Shown here: positions 21,137-31,627 of the stretch, in pieces
How positions within the stretch are numbered: position 1 is the stretch's first letter
Layout: each line of letters starts with the position of its first letter
Assembly (NCBI GenBank): GCA_004565275.1
Contig: SDOX01000001.1
Location: 744,001-808,000 of the forward strand
DNA: 64,000 nucleotides
From: Nannochloropsis salina CCMP1776
Taxonomy: Eukaryota; Sar; Eustigmatophyceae; Eustigmatales; Monodopsidaceae
Direction of reading: 5' to 3'
Notes under the pieces: generated by a model
Databases searched by the model: none
What the model saw: only the letters and a program-made list of their open reading frames with translations
Told to the model about the DNA's origin: nothing
Program-made: the position numbers and the translations under genes

Positions 21137-23692
21137 ATGTCACCGTCCACAGCCACGAAAAGCAACCACCTCAAGCACTCATACGATTTTTCATCTGCAA
21201 TCCACCATGCACAGGTCTGGTGCACCGCAAAGATGGAAGAGACCACCATTTATCAGCATACAGGGGGATGTCAACCTGAGGACGTACTTGCCACTGCCGT
21301 GGTCGCTGGAGATCTCGAAGACACATCTCCTACCGAATCTAATCATTCGACCACGCAAACGGACACGAAGCAGCGGACACACGCTCCTCACACTCACAAG
21401 TATCGGCATCTGTCCTTCTTCCCGCATTCGCAATCTTTGGAATGTATATCGCAGACTGAATCGACGATGGGGAAGGTTGGTGTCAGGAGCAACTTGACAA
21501 GCACCGAAGTGGAGTGTAGCCGCCCTTACTCCTCTCACCACCCACCTGAAACGAGTACAAGTACCCAACGGCCTTACAAGAGTTGCAGTCTCAGCAACGG
21601 GAGCGCCATCACGCCAGAGAGCCTGACCTTGGCCTATCTGGAACTTCTACGCCGGGCATCCCACTCATCCGAAAGCGAGGCCTCAACACCCCCGTGCGAC
21701 AGCGAAGATTTGGACGTCCCTGTCCCAGCTGACGAATCAAGGAGACACATGGGTGCGAATGGCAGCCCGAAGAAATCCTTGTTGATGAAAGCTTTGTGGA
21801 CGGCGGCGACGGGGATGGGATCCACGACGTCTGCCCCCCCGCCGGGGGCCTCCACGCCCGAGAAAGCGGACGCGAGCACCGACGACGAAGCGGACGAGGA
21901 CGAGGAAGAGGAGGAGGCTAGGATCATACCCGCATGTGTAGAAGAGGGTCCCGTCTTCGACGAGAAGCGAGGCTCTTACCTGGCTCTCCTCAGCACCAGC
22001 CTTTGGCGGACCCAGCAGGCGTTGGCAGGCTCTCGCCTTGTCCGCCGCTGCTACCCTGGAAAGTGGGCCGAAGAGCCCCACCTGCATTGGGTGTGGGAGA
22101 GACGAAAGAGGGGCGTGGTGGAGAGCATGGGTCTCCTCGGGGAAACTAGCAAGGAGGACCAGGACACGGGGGCGGTGGGGCGAGGCGGTGAGGAGGCTTG
22201 GGCCCAGAGCCCATGGAGGGAGGCCAAGGGCCTCGCAGGGGCCTCCATACCGATCCTGAGCCGAGTTCAAGCCTGGAGCAGGGAATTGGCGGGGACGGCG
22301 GGGATGCGTGGGAGGGAGGGCCGGTCCGTGAGGAAGGTGCTGGTGGTGCTCTTCCTCCTCCTCGGCATGGGCCTGTGGGCGCGGCAGGGACCCATGCCCC
22401 TCCGTGCGTGGGCAACGGTCGTGCCGAAGGAGGAGGGATGGGAGGGAGGGGCGGGGTCGGGCGCGAGGGGGTGGTCGAGGGAGGGGAAGAATGCCCCAGA
22501 GGTCGTGGCGTGGACGATGCCGTCGTCGGAGGAGCCAGGTGTCCCACCCGGGGACCGGGACGGGCGGACCCAAGCACATGATGAATTTGGAGTCGGGGAG
22601 AGTGGGGAGGAGGGAGAAGAAAAGAAAAGCAGTGGTTCGGGGGAGAGCGAGGTCCTGGTGCAGGGGAAATCGGGGCAGGTGGACGAGGGGGAAAGTCTGG
22701 TGGAGATCGAGTCTCTGGCGTCCGGGACAGCCGATGAGAGAGCAGGAGCGAAGGCAGCGGCCCCTAGTAGGACGGATGGGAAGGTCAAGAGCGAGGGTCG
22801 GGGCCACGGACATGCCAAGGACGGCACGAGGGACGGCGGGCGGGGGGAAGAGGTCTGTGTGAGCGAGGGCAATCCCATCCCCGCCCTCCTCGAATTCGCC
22901 CCAGCCCTGCCTGCCGACACCTCCGCCTCGGCCTCACACGGGTCTGCCCCTTCTTCCTCCTCCCCTCTCCCGGCGAGCGTCCTGCACCCCACCCTCCCCG
23001 ACGAAGCCAAGCAGGTGGTCAGGGCGGTCCCCCCATCGCGAGGCCAGAGCCCGCGTCGAGAGGGCGTGGGCCTGTCGGGGGCGGCCGGTTTGGCAGGGTG
23101 GGGCGCCGGACGGGGGGAGCTCACGCGCCTGTACGACCGAGGATTCATGGCGGAGGACTTGTCCTTGATGGAGGTGGTGGCGGTCTTCGGTTTGGAGTAC
23201 GCGCACCATCTCCTGCACCGGCACCGAGACGACCTCCGGGCCTGGGGCCAAGGCTGGTGCCTGCCCGGCCATGCCTGGAGGGGCGGGTCCTGCAAGCCCA
23301 ACGCTGTGGTGCGTGTTGCCCTTTGTGTATGGGACGTGGCCAGGGCCAAAGCCCGGCAAGTGCATGACTTGGCTTTCGAGTGGGGGGCTGTAGCGGCGCA
23401 GCAAGTCCAGCTTTCCTTGCCAGCGCCTCCCGGCCCCGCGCAAGCCGAGGCTGCGGCCCTAGCAGCTGGCGCGTGGATGCGACGTTGGCAGAAAGCAGTG
23501 ACAGCATCGCTTGTGTGCACCATCAAGCGATCGTCTACGTTTTTGCAAGGGTGGCGGGACGGGGGCCATCAGGGAGGGGGGAAGCAAATGAAGCAGGGAG
23601 GCTCCGGGAAAAAAATGAAGAAGCGCAGGAAAAGAAAGACAGAGGGCTTGGAGACGTCGACCACAAGACGGAAGACGCATGTGACTATGTAA
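21137..23692 (+). CDS. large hypothetical protein with one membrane segment
   Basis: The frame stays open from 21038 (where it begins with GTG) to 23692. Possible ATG starts are 21137, 21233 and 21467. The 21467 start (MGKVGVRS) gives 741 residues, the first 851. The N-terminal third is Ser/Thr/His-rich and looks weakly coding, so a start at 21467 or an upstream intron is possible. One hydrophobic helix (VLVVLFLLLGMGLWA) is encoded at about 22335-22380. A long disordered acidic and Gly-rich segment follows. A better-ordered C-terminal block, about 23100-23420, contains LTRLYDRGFMAEDLSLMEVV and several Trp and Cys residues, and the end is Lys/Arg-rich. I recognise no family. The strand choice rests on this C-terminal block; the antisense frame at 22267-23526 is Pro/Arg/Ser-rich and unlike protein. 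Confidence 0.55.
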   Translation: MSPSTATKSNHLKHSYDFSSAIHHAQVWCTAKMEETTIYQHTGGCQPEDVLATAVVAGDLEDTSPTESNHSTTQTDTKQRTHAPHTHKYRHLSFFPHSQSLECISQTESTMGKVGVRSNLTSTEVECSRPYSSHHPPETSTSTQRPYKSCSLSNGSAITPESLTLAYLELLRRASHSSESEASTPPCDSEDLDVPVPADESRRHMGANGSPKKSLLMKALWTAATGMGSTTSAPPPGASTPEKADASTDDEADEDEEEEEARIIPACVEEGPVFDEKRGSYLALLSTSLWRTQQALAGSRLVRRCYPGKWAEEPHLHWVWERRKRGVVESMGLLGETSKEDQDTGAVGRGGEEAWAQSPWREAKGLAGASIPILSRVQAWSRELAGTAGMRGREGRSVRKVLVVLFLLLGMGLWARQGPMPLRAWATVVPKEEGWEGGAGSGARGWSREGKNAPEVVAWTMPSSEEPGVPPGDRDGRTQAHDEFGVGESGEEGEEKKSSGSGESEVLVQGKSGQVDEGESLVEIESLASGTADERAGAKAAAPSRTDGKVKSEGRGHGHAKDGTRDGGRGEEVCVSEGNPIPALLEFAPALPADTSASASHGSAPSSSSPLPASVLHPTLPDEAKQVVRAVPPSRGQSPRREGVGLSGAAGLAGWGAGRGELTRLYDRGFMAEDLSLMEVVAVFGLEYAHHLLHRHRDDLRAWGQGWCLPGHAWRGGSCKPNAVVRVALCVWDVARAKARQVHDLAFEWGAVAAQQVQLSLPAPPGPAQAEAAALAAGAWMRRWQKAVTASLVCTIKRSSTFLQGWRDGGHQGGGKQMKQGGSGKKMKKRRKRKTEGLETSTTRRKTHVTM

Positions 23693-24295
23693 GGAAGTGA
23701 TGCAATAGATGTAACGTTGATAGTTATCTCGTTTGCCGTTCGCGTGTGTGCATATCAGTAGACAAAATAGGGAGCGGGAAGATGTCTTCCTCTGATGACA
23801 TTGAAAGTAGACCTCGGCGTAGGAGCCTCTTAGTGAGGACCATGTGTGCTTGAAACAATAAACTACAAGGTGTTAACAGTCTAAAAGCGACGAGGATCTC
23901 TGTTTCTTTTCTCAGGTTGTGAAGGAAGCCGAGGTGCTTGGTTTTATGAATTTCAAGTGCCGGGCATGCACAATGGTCTCCTTGACTCAACTAACTGTAA
24001 AGTAGAGCTTACAGGCGTTAACTCTCCTTGATGGCATGACATAACACAGATTCACCACACGTCTAGGGGCAGTGCGCGTTCGAAACGTGACGAGCGTGAG
24101 CCACGGCAATGGCGGCGCCAAGTACCGTTTCTCGGACAAGGAGGGGGGAACAACGCTTGACTGAACAACCATGCATGGCCCAATCCACATTTCCTGACGC
24201 GCTCACAGGGTCCTTAGAGCTTGAAAGGGCTTCCGAGCGTCAAGTCTCTCTCAAGGGTGCTGCAATCCAGCACAAGTCGCGCGCGTGCCATTCCC
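23693..24295. other. intergenic, tandem genes
   Basis: These 600 bases separate two + strand genes. I see nothing supportable apart from AATAAA-like hexamers near 23850. Confidence 0.4.
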
Positions 24296-26578
24296 ATGGC
24301 CCCGTCTGAGCATTCTACCTCCTCAGGTCTCCGTCGTTCTCCCCTCGATATTGCTGAGCAAATCCGTATCGTCCTGGACCAAGGCACCAGCCATGCACAG
24401 CTGCAAGCCATTAAAGTACAAGTTCAGAACGATGTAGCTGAAGAGCGTCGTCGCATCGAAGACCCGGAAGAGCACAACCGTCTGCTTACGCTTTCGCTGG
24501 AGGACGTGCAGGCACGCGTTACGGCATTGCACCAGGTTCAAGCAATCTTGCGGGCGTTTTTGCTGCGGATCCGCGAAAATTTGAATTTTTGGGAGGATGA
24601 AGCAGATTACGAAGGACGGGGAGGGAGTGCGACGGCTTTGCTCCAGCAACAAGAAGGGTTCGAAGCCTTGGTGGCGGAGTCCAAGGCCCTGATAGGAGGG
24701 TATTCCTGCCTCTTGTTCGTTCGCAGGTTCATGGATGGCGACGACAACATCTGGCACCACACCGTGGACAGCTTGTCCGTGCCATTTCTTCCACTCAGCC
24801 AGGCGTCGGGGGGAGTGAGGGGCAGGGAAGGTGAGTACTTCGCAGGCCCCGACCACGGGTACGGCGAAGACTTCGCCACGGTACGAGGGCAAGTGCTGCG
24901 CCACGTGTGGAGATTGGACGAAACCACGCCCGAAGACCTCCCACGGCACCGCGCCCCCCTTGAGTCGTTGTTGGGCGCGTGGTGGAGGCCCTTGACGCCT
25001 GGTCGCAGGGGGCGGAGTGGCCGGTCCCCCCCCCCTGGTGGTTTGCTTTCCGTGAAAGACGCCCTTTGGGTCCCCTGGCGCGTGCTCACGGCCCGCTTAC
25101 TCCGCGGCCCCGAGACAGAGGACGAGGAGGACATGGGCCTGCTCGACACCGGGAGGAAGGCGGGTTTCCTGGCGCGAGCCTCGGCGGAAGCCAGCCACCT
25201 CCAGCTTCTGACCCTCTACACCCTGGTCGACGCCTGGTGGGTGCGGGACAAGGGGCAGATTTCGGTCCACACCCTCCGACATCGTGCAGCGGAGCCCTTC
25301 GCCCGGGCCGTGGACCTCCCGTGTGCCCTGGGGGTGGCCTGCGTGGCATTTTGGGCCGCCGACGGCCCGGACCGACGCGAGGCGGACGTCCTGGCCTTGG
25401 CCGTGGGGAGGGGGAAAGGAAGCGGGGCTGGGAGGGGGCGGGGGCTCTTGTACCTGAGAGAGGGCGGTGGTGGGGAAGGCCCGTATCGACAGCTCCTCTG
25501 GCTCCTCGCCTTCTGGGGACGCTACGGCGAGGTGAGCCACCTGCTCGACGTCGCCGCCCCCCCAGCCTTGACCGACCTGGACGCTTGCCTGAAGGTAGGG
25601 GCTCTCCTCGGCCGCGGCCAGTGGGAGCAAGCCTTTGTCCAACAACGCCGTCTCGCCTCCCCGCCCGCGGGGCCCCTCGCCCGCCTGCCCCCTGCCCGTC
25701 GCTACGCCCCCCTGGCGCTCTTGGCCCATGGCCTGGTGGCGGCGGGAAAGGTAGGGAGGCTGACCTCCCTCCCTTTCTCTCCAGTGGAGGTGCAGCACGT
25801 GGTCTCCACTTTGTACGTGTCCGAGCTGGCCAAGGCGGACGCGGCCGTCCTGGCCCTCCTCTTGCGGAGGAAGGAGTTTGCGCGGGCCTGGGCCACTTTT
25901 CACTTGGTGATGGCGGGGGAGGAGGGTGGAAGGGAGGGCGAGGGAGGATCGATGAAGACAGACTTGGGAAAGTTGATCCAGGGCGTGGAGCGCTTTATTC
26001 CCAAAGAGGAGTTGAACGCCATGAAGCGGGCGAGTGCGGAGGGAGGAGGTGGGGAGGAAGAGGCCTTGTTGATGAGGTTTGCGAGGATGAATCCCTTGGC
26101 TGAAGAGGAGGGAGAGGGATGGGACGGAGATGAGAAGGAGGGGAGGGAGGCACCACAGGAGGAGGGGGAGGGGAGGGAGGAGGGAGGGGCCAGGCGAGCG
26201 GAGGGAGGGGCTGGGCCGGGGGGGGATCGGAGAGGTAGCACGGAGGGGGGCGTGGGGAGTGATGAGAGTATTTACGGCAGGAAATGGAGGGCAAGCATTA
26301 GGAGAGCAGGGGGTGAAGGAGATGGCGAGCCTGAGGATGCCATGGACGTGTACGTTTCGAGGGAGGAGCGCCCGGGTCGGCCTCGGGCGTCAGGGAGGGG
26401 GGTCAGAGGGGAAGGGGCAGGACAGAAGGTACGGTCCCCCCCCGTGGTCCTGCGACCGGGTCGTACGGCAAGATTTGATTCATTCAATGGCGGTGGAAGG
26501 GGGGGAGACGTGAGTGAAAGAGAGCATAGAGTGAGTGCACAGGTGGCCAGAGGCAGGCAAGAGGAGGAGTTGATATGA
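24296..26578 (+). CDS. helical hypothetical protein, possibly ELYS-like nucleoporin
   Basis: A single exon of 760 residues from the ATG at 24296; the frame is open upstream only to a TTG at 24221. The first 130 residues are helical and charged (IAEQIRIVLDQG, QVQNDVAEERRRIEDPEEHN). The middle (residues about 180-560) is helical with Leu/Ala/Trp-rich repeats such as LLWLLAFWGRYGEVSHLLDV and GALLGRGQWEQAFVQQRRLA, resembling alpha-solenoid repeats. The C-terminus is Gly/Glu/Arg-rich and holds RPGRPRASGRG, similar to an AT-hook core. A helical domain followed by AT-hook-like sequence recalls ELYS/HOS1-type nuclear-pore proteins, but the similarity is only in general layout. An unrecognised solenoid protein is equally possible. 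Confidence 0.6.
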   Translation: MAPSEHSTSSGLRRSPLDIAEQIRIVLDQGTSHAQLQAIKVQVQNDVAEERRRIEDPEEHNRLLTLSLEDVQARVTALHQVQAILRAFLLRIRENLNFWEDEADYEGRGGSATALLQQQEGFEALVAESKALIGGYSCLLFVRRFMDGDDNIWHHTVDSLSVPFLPLSQASGGVRGREGEYFAGPDHGYGEDFATVRGQVLRHVWRLDETTPEDLPRHRAPLESLLGAWWRPLTPGRRGRSGRSPPPGGLLSVKDALWVPWRVLTARLLRGPETEDEEDMGLLDTGRKAGFLARASAEASHLQLLTLYTLVDAWWVRDKGQISVHTLRHRAAEPFARAVDLPCALGVACVAFWAADGPDRREADVLALAVGRGKGSGAGRGRGLLYLREGGGGEGPYRQLLWLLAFWGRYGEVSHLLDVAAPPALTDLDACLKVGALLGRGQWEQAFVQQRRLASPPAGPLARLPPARRYAPLALLAHGLVAAGKVGRLTSLPFSPVEVQHVVSTLYVSELAKADAAVLALLLRRKEFARAWATFHLVMAGEEGGREGEGGSMKTDLGKLIQGVERFIPKEELNAMKRASAEGGGGEEEALLMRFARMNPLAEEEGEGWDGDEKEGREAPQEEGEGREEGGARRAEGGAGPGGDRRGSTEGGVGSDESIYGRKWRASIRRAGGEGDGEPEDAMDVYVSREERPGRPRASGRGVRGEGAGQKVRSPPVVLRPGRTARFDSFNGGGRGGDVSEREHRVSAQVARGRQEEELI

Positions 26579-27831
26579 GGTGGTGTGTTGGCCGAGTGGG
26601 AGCATGTCGAATGCATCAAGATTGACCGGATAAGCAAACAATGAGTCAACGACTTAAATCAAGAAAGTGAATATTTCTGAAAGGACGCATGGACATCTTT
26701 GCGAAAGAAGTGTCATGGGAATGGGTGCCTGACTTCATTTCATAGCCTGATTCCCTGTTTCCCGAGAACGAAGGGTGCCGAGGGAACTTGTATAAAACCC
26801 TTCAGTCAAGCAAATGCCCAACACGCACGTAATCCTCAGTACCCATTCCACGTCTTTTAAATCACCAACCACCCCCCTGCCGTCCATTCCACGCGCGGAC
26901 GCCTTGGACACACCCGTGCCATGCCAATAACGAAACATGAAGCGTGGCAATCCAGAATTCATTTTTCCAACCGGGCACGACGTAGGCAGTCGGGACCCGT
27001 TGTCCGTGTCACCATTGCCGAAGCCTTCCTCAATTTCCTTTTCCTTCTGGATATGCTACCGCAAGGTGCAGCCGGGGCACGGCCCGCCCACCCGTACGAG
27101 TGTGGACACTTTAGAGGATGTTTGCGTAGGAGAAGGAATGCATGACGGGGGTAGAGGCGGGGAAGGGGCTTTTAGAGGCTGTTCTTCCCTTTCTTTCTGG
27201 CTCAACTGAGATCTCGAGGGGTGTTGCTGTAACTTCCTCTGCAACTCGAGTGAACACGTCGCGTTGGACACCACATGGTTTCTTCACCCTCTTTGACTTC
27301 CCTCCGTTGCTCAACCGACGGGCACAATTCTATTGGCGTGCCTTCTATTGAGCGTGATGGGCAAGGCGTGACCATTCTTTCGCCCGGATGCGTTGCTAAC
27401 GCGTGCGGGCTCGAGGCCGTCGACAAGGCAGAAGCAGCCCCCGACGTCGCGGGATTAAAGGGCAACACCAAAAATCTTTCCTCATTTTCTTCTCCGGAAG
27501 AGGACCTTTTCAAGCCACAAAAGCTTTAACTGTCTTTTGCACATACCGTACACACAGGGTTTTCGCAATTACCGCGAAGATTGACAGAATTCCGCACTCC
27601 CTGCGCGCCCCCTCCCCCGAAGGCCCAGCTTCGGCGGGTTGCCTCGAGCGTCGCAAGCCCTGTTGATCTTTTTTCTCTGTCGGCAGTTTCGAGTGAAAAT
27701 TAGCAGGTCGTTCAAGACTCTCTGGAAATATCGTTGCCTTGCTTTGACATAGGTGTGGCTCCCGTAGCGTGTGGAGTAGTAGCCAGGAACCAAGACGATC
27801 GAAGTTGCAGTGCGCCTGTAGCCGGGGGGAA
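26579..27831. other. intergenic, no supported gene
   Basis: A gap of 1.25 kb lies between two + strand genes. It holds several frames of 60-90 codons on both strands, none with recognisable features. The 3' part may be leader sequence for the gene starting at 27832. Confidence 0.4.
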
Positions 27832-30027
27832 ATGAACGTCGACAGTGGCTACACACCCACGGTGGAGGAAAGCGTTCTTCCCAAAATGATCAAGCCCATC
27901 GATGCGTCGGATTCCGATCAGCCTTCCTTGAGTCCACCGCACCATTCGCCTTTGTCGGCGGCCTCCCCGACACGCTTCCCTCTTCCCCCCCTCACCCTCA
28001 AGCCTTTGGCGCGCTCAGTGTCTAATCCCGTGATAACAGCGAGTAGCAGTGCCCACCGGATGTCCTTGGTGCCTAGACTTCCCCTTCGGAAGGGAAAATG
28101 GACGCCTGAGGAGGAAATGTACGCCCACTACATCATCGATAATTTTAACAAGGGCCTCATCAGCCTCACTCGCGGTAGGTGGGGGAAATGGAAGAGCACG
28201 AATGAAATACCCTTCTTTGTGGCCTTTCTCCTCTCTTTCCCCCCGTCATCGATATCTCTGATGTCTTGTTCGGTGTGCTTGTCTGGCTTCGCGCTTGCTT
28301 CGACGAGGGGGATGGACGAGTCGACGGAGGGCTCCTGCCCGCAACCCAGGATGCCTTCGCCTTTCCCCTCTCGTGACGGTGAGACTCAATGCCTCCTTCC
28401 TCCTCTTCCAGGCACCACCCTCCGCTCTTACCTCTCGGAGCGACTGAACTGCGACCCCATGCGGGTGACAAAGAAGTTCTCAGGCACGTCCTGCATCGGC
28501 AAGAGTATATTCTGTCCTTGCGAAGCCACGCCGGACAATTTGGAAGCCAGCAAACGCGTCTCCTCCCGTCTGGCCGAGCTGGAGGCGGCTTTCAAGTCCA
28601 AAGTCGACGCTCCTTCGGTTTTTCACCTGCCGCGGCACCCCGCAGCCCCGCCGACACAGCCCTCCGGTCGTCGCCAGTCCCCTGCTGGGAACGGCCTGCC
28701 CCCGGCGTCGGTCCGCGCGACGGGCTCCGAGCTCCCCAGGCGGGCTTCCTCAAGCTCGTTGGACGGGTCGGGAAAAGGAACAGAGACCAACATCACGGAC
28801 CCTTCTCTCGCCTTCCTCCCGGCCCACGCGCCCGGTCTCCTTAACGGGAGCGGACAGGCTGGTCCCGGTCAAATCGCTCCCTTGGAGCCCTCTCCCTCCC
28901 CACCGGAGGGCTCCCACTGTCTCCCTCCCCCCCTTCCTCCTGGTCGCACCAAGGCCCGCCAGCACCTGCAGCCGTTCCGCCCGCCCCCGTCCCCGCCCGG
29001 CTTTGCCTCGTTCGAGATGCCCTCCAGGCATTCGGCCCCGGATCTGTCCTTGGCCGTGTACGGGTCAGAGGAGGAGGAGGAGGACGAGGAGGAGGAAGGA
29101 GCCTCCCTGCTCTTGTCCTCCTCGCCGCGGGGAGCCGGAAGGTCAGGGAGGGCGTGGGAAGGGGGGGAACCGCGGCGCCGGTACACGAGCGGACGTCGGC
29201 TCGGTCCTCGACACGGCCTCGCCCATTTGGAGGGCCGGGGCAAGCGGGGCAGAAACTACCCGGAGTTTGGGTGGTCGAACGACGGAGAGGGGGGGCGACG
29301 GCCCATCCCGTGTCTGACGGACGACCACGCGGCTGGGGACTTGTTGGTGAACTTCTTCGCCTCCGTGCACCGGAACCACGGGGGGGACGGGGAGGGCGGG
29401 GCAGGGCCCTCGCCGCCGGGGGGAGGCAAGGGCGGGACGGGGGAGAGGGGGGGGGAGGAGAAGGGCAACGGCAGGGTCTTGGACGGAAATACTCTCCCCC
29501 CCGACCCCTTGTCCGTCAGCAGGACCGCCGACTCCCTGTCCGTCGCCGCCACCGGCACCGCCGCCCTTGCTGCCGCCAGCACCTCAGCCGCGGAGGAGGA
29601 AGCGACAACGGCTCCGGGAGGGGGCTTTTGTAGGAAAAGCGAGGAAAGCTCGTCCGCCGCCGCCTCGCCACTGACGCCCTTCAGTCTCTCTGGGGCGCAC
29701 CCGTCCCCTGCGTCTTCCACGTCGGCCTCGCTGCCCTCCCTGTCCCCCCCGGAGGCGGTCCCGGGGTACCAGGGAGGGGGATACTCGGTGGCGGACGCCC
29801 CGGGCATGGAGCCCACGTCGACGGTCAAGAGGGAGGGAGAGGCCTGCGGCCTGGCCATGAGAGAAGAGAAGAGCGGAGAAGGAGAGCGACAGACCCCGGC
29901 GGCCTTGGTGTGGGGGCAGGAGGGCGGGAAGGCGGGGGAGAGGGAGGGCTTCGAGGCGGGGTTGCTGGACCGAGAGGAAGGACCTGCGGATCCAGCCAAA
30001 CGGCAAAAGATGATCAATAGCTGTTGA
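27832..30027 (+). CDS. protein with a heterokont-type basic N-terminal domain, unknown
   Basis: Exons are 27832-28174 and 28412-30027 (652 residues). The 237-bp intron (CG/GTAGGT...TTCCAG/GC, phase 1) contains no stop and is a multiple of three, so the unspliced frame also reads through. Splicing joins FNKGLISLTR to GTTLRSYLSERL. The result is a compact domain: RKGKWTPEEEMYAHYIIDNF, then GTTLRSYL, LNCDPMRVTKKF and SGTSCIGK. From memory this resembles a domain common in diatom and oomycete hypothetical proteins; the KGKWTPEEE start recalls MYB/SANT but the rest does not. The remaining 500 residues are disordered and rich in Pro, Ser, Gly and Glu with an acidic patch ([11 protein letters not shown]). 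A nuclear regulatory role is a guess. The ATG at 27832 is used because the frame upstream starts only with GTG. Confidence 0.72.
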   Translation: MNVDSGYTPTVEESVLPKMIKPIDASDSDQPSLSPPHHSPLSAASPTRFPLPPLTLKPLARSVSNPVITASSSAHRMSLVPRLPLRKGKWTPEEEMYAHYIIDNFNKGLISLTRGRWGKWKSTNEIPFFVAFLLSFPPSSISLMSCSVCLSGFALASTRGMDESTEGSCPQPRMPSPFPSRDGETQCLLPPLPGTTLRSYLSERLNCDPMRVTKKFSGTSCIGKSIFCPCEATPDNLEASKRVSSRLAELEAAFKSKVDAPSVFHLPRHPAAPPTQPSGRRQSPAGNGLPPASVRATGSELPRRASSSSLDGSGKGTETNITDPSLAFLPAHAPGLLNGSGQAGPGQIAPLEPSPSPPEGSHCLPPPLPPGRTKARQHLQPFRPPPSPPGFASFEMPSRHSAPDLSLAVYGSEEEEEDEEEEGASLLLSSSPRGAGRSGRAWEGGEPRRRYTSGRRLGPRHGLAHLEGRGKRGRNYPEFGWSNDGEGGRRPIPCLTDDHAAGDLLVNFFASVHRNHGGDGEGGAGPSPPGGGKGGTGERGGEEKGNGRVLDGNTLPPDPLSVSRTADSLSVAATGTAALAAASTSAAEEEATTAPGGGFCRKSEESSSAAASPLTPFSLSGAHPSPASSTSASLPSLSPPEAVPGYQGGGYSVADAPGMEPTSTVKREGEACGLAMREEKSGEGERQTPAALVWGQEGGKAGEREGFEAGLLDREEGPADPAKRQKMINSC

Positions 30028-30931
30028 GATACTCTAGGAGTAGGGCCGGGGTGGGAAAGAGGGGAAGCAGGGCTCATGGGAGGGCAGAGGAAATGGTTTA
30101 GAACCCGCCGGGAAGTGTGTACAGTGGTGCGGCGAAGGACACGGGGAAGCAAGCGGAGAGCCTGGTAATGATGGCCCCTGGTCGTGGTGAGGGCTTGATC
30201 ACGGGATTGATCAGATTATGCAAGTGGGAGAGCTGGGCGGGGCACGCTTTTTCGTACTCTTCTGGTGCCGGCAGAGAGGGGCCTATCCTTGAAGAATGGA
30301 CGCAACACATGCGAGTAGAGCGGTGGATTGGCTGTCAAACCGCCGCATGCGGGTGTCTGCCGCTCGCTGTTTCCTTTTCAACACCAGTTAGGACATGTAT
30401 GTCGGTTTCCCAGCGAATTTGAATCAGAGAAGAGAATTTTATGCAGCACCCTCCTAGTTATGTTTGGGTCGCGCGATAGGGAACGAATCGTCGTAATTGA
30501 AAGCATTTCAAAGAGATGCCGAAAAGGCCGCACTGGGACCGGGTGGGGGGGGAGGAAAAGATCCAGAAAGGCTCTGTTTTGTTTCTACAGAGAGATACCT
30601 GCACTACCTGTTTGCAGCCGAACGATCGCTTGGGAGACGCGGAGCATTGAGGACAGATGCATACATGCAAGGGGGTGCTGTTGGATCATTTGTTTGCATT
30701 CAGTCTCCTTTTTGGGATATCTGGAGAAGTGGCATTGACTTAAGTCGAGACAGGGCTCGTAAAAGGACGATAGCTCGCGAAACACGGTGTCAAAAATCAC
30801 GGACAGAGTAGAATGAGGCTCCAGGAGAGTAGAAGCAAAGAGGCTTGCGAAGTCTGCAGGGTGGAGAGTGTTCTGTCAATTTAGATGGCTTGCGGGGATG
30901 GCCCTACCACGGGTTCAGGGTAGCCAGATTA
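30028..30931. other. intergenic
   Basis: Convergent 3' flank of the preceding gene and a small candidate on the - strand. Frames of 70-136 codons are present but look random. An acceptor-like site on the - strand near 30858 is followed by an open stretch (down to 30585) that might be a downstream exon of the 31153 candidate. Confidence 0.35.
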
Positions 30932-31153
30932 TCACATTACCAGCGCCGTATCCTCTCTCCAAAAGGCAATGACAACGGCAGCAGGAGCTGCTGCTGCCAG
31001 AATCCCAATACCAACAGCACGAAGAAAAGCAGTGCGAAGGGTCACGAGTCGAGAGGGAGAGATATTAAGATCGGGCCCAACTTTATGTGAGAGACGATTT
31101 GTGTTCCATAGATCCTTTGCTCGGGATGTGCCTTTGGATGCGTGCATATACAT
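30932..31153 (-). CDS. candidate small membrane protein
   Basis: From the ATG at 31153 the frame encodes 73 residues: a basic polar N-terminal half (ASKGTSRAKDLWNTNRLSHK) and one hydrophobic helix near the C-terminus (VGIGILAAAAPAAVVIAF) ending in WREDT. The layout is like small tail-anchored or organelle-membrane subunits. A GTAATG donor-like site overlaps the last codons, so the true C-terminus may be in another exon. I recognise no family. The opposite strand is also open here (30969-31163) but much less protein-like. Confidence 0.4.
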   Translation of the reverse strand: MYMHASKGTSRAKDLWNTNRLSHKVGPDLNISPSRLVTLRTAFLRAVGIGILAAAAPAAVVIAFWREDTALVM

Positions 31154-31627
31154 ACGTGTTTGAGGACGTACCCTGGGATCTGTTTTCAATTTTCAAGTAT
31201 TTTACTTCGCCTTCCTGCGAGTAAGAGGTTCTCTGCACACAAAGGACTCGTATCCGCCTGCAGTCAGATTTATTTTCTTAGAATTTTCCGGGACAGCGTC
31301 CATTCAAATTGTGATAATTCAGAAGCAAATCAAGCTTATTTTTAGATGCGTATGTGTCTAGCTTCGGCTCGGACTGGTAATTGCTTTGCTTTCTCATTTC
31401 TGATTGTTTTTAGTGTACATAACGTTTTCCACGGTTTCACTCTTTCTGTATATATATTTACGACATCTGTTCGATCATCTCTCTTGAAGGGCACGCCAGT
31501 ACTGTCCTGCTTTGTACATCATATTATGTACACTAAACTAGATAGATTCCCCATTGTTTGTTTTCCACATCTTCGTAATGACCGTAGTGTCTCCTGGCTG
31601 GCTATGAACCATCTGTATCCCCCTCCT
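31154..31627. other. AT-rich intergenic region
   Basis: This stretch is clearly AT-richer than the rest of the window and lies 3' of MCM8 on the same strand as that gene. No gene is seen. Confidence 0.4.

Noticed and set aside
22267-23526. 419-codon open frame on the - strand
   Set aside because: It is antisense to the 21137-23692 gene, is very rich in Pro, Arg, Ser and Ala, and lacks ordered segments. It is the shadow of a GC-rich coding strand.
25097-25903. 268-codon - strand frame
   Set aside because: Antisense to the 24296-26578 gene, low-complexity Gly/Pro/Arg composition, no start or splice support.
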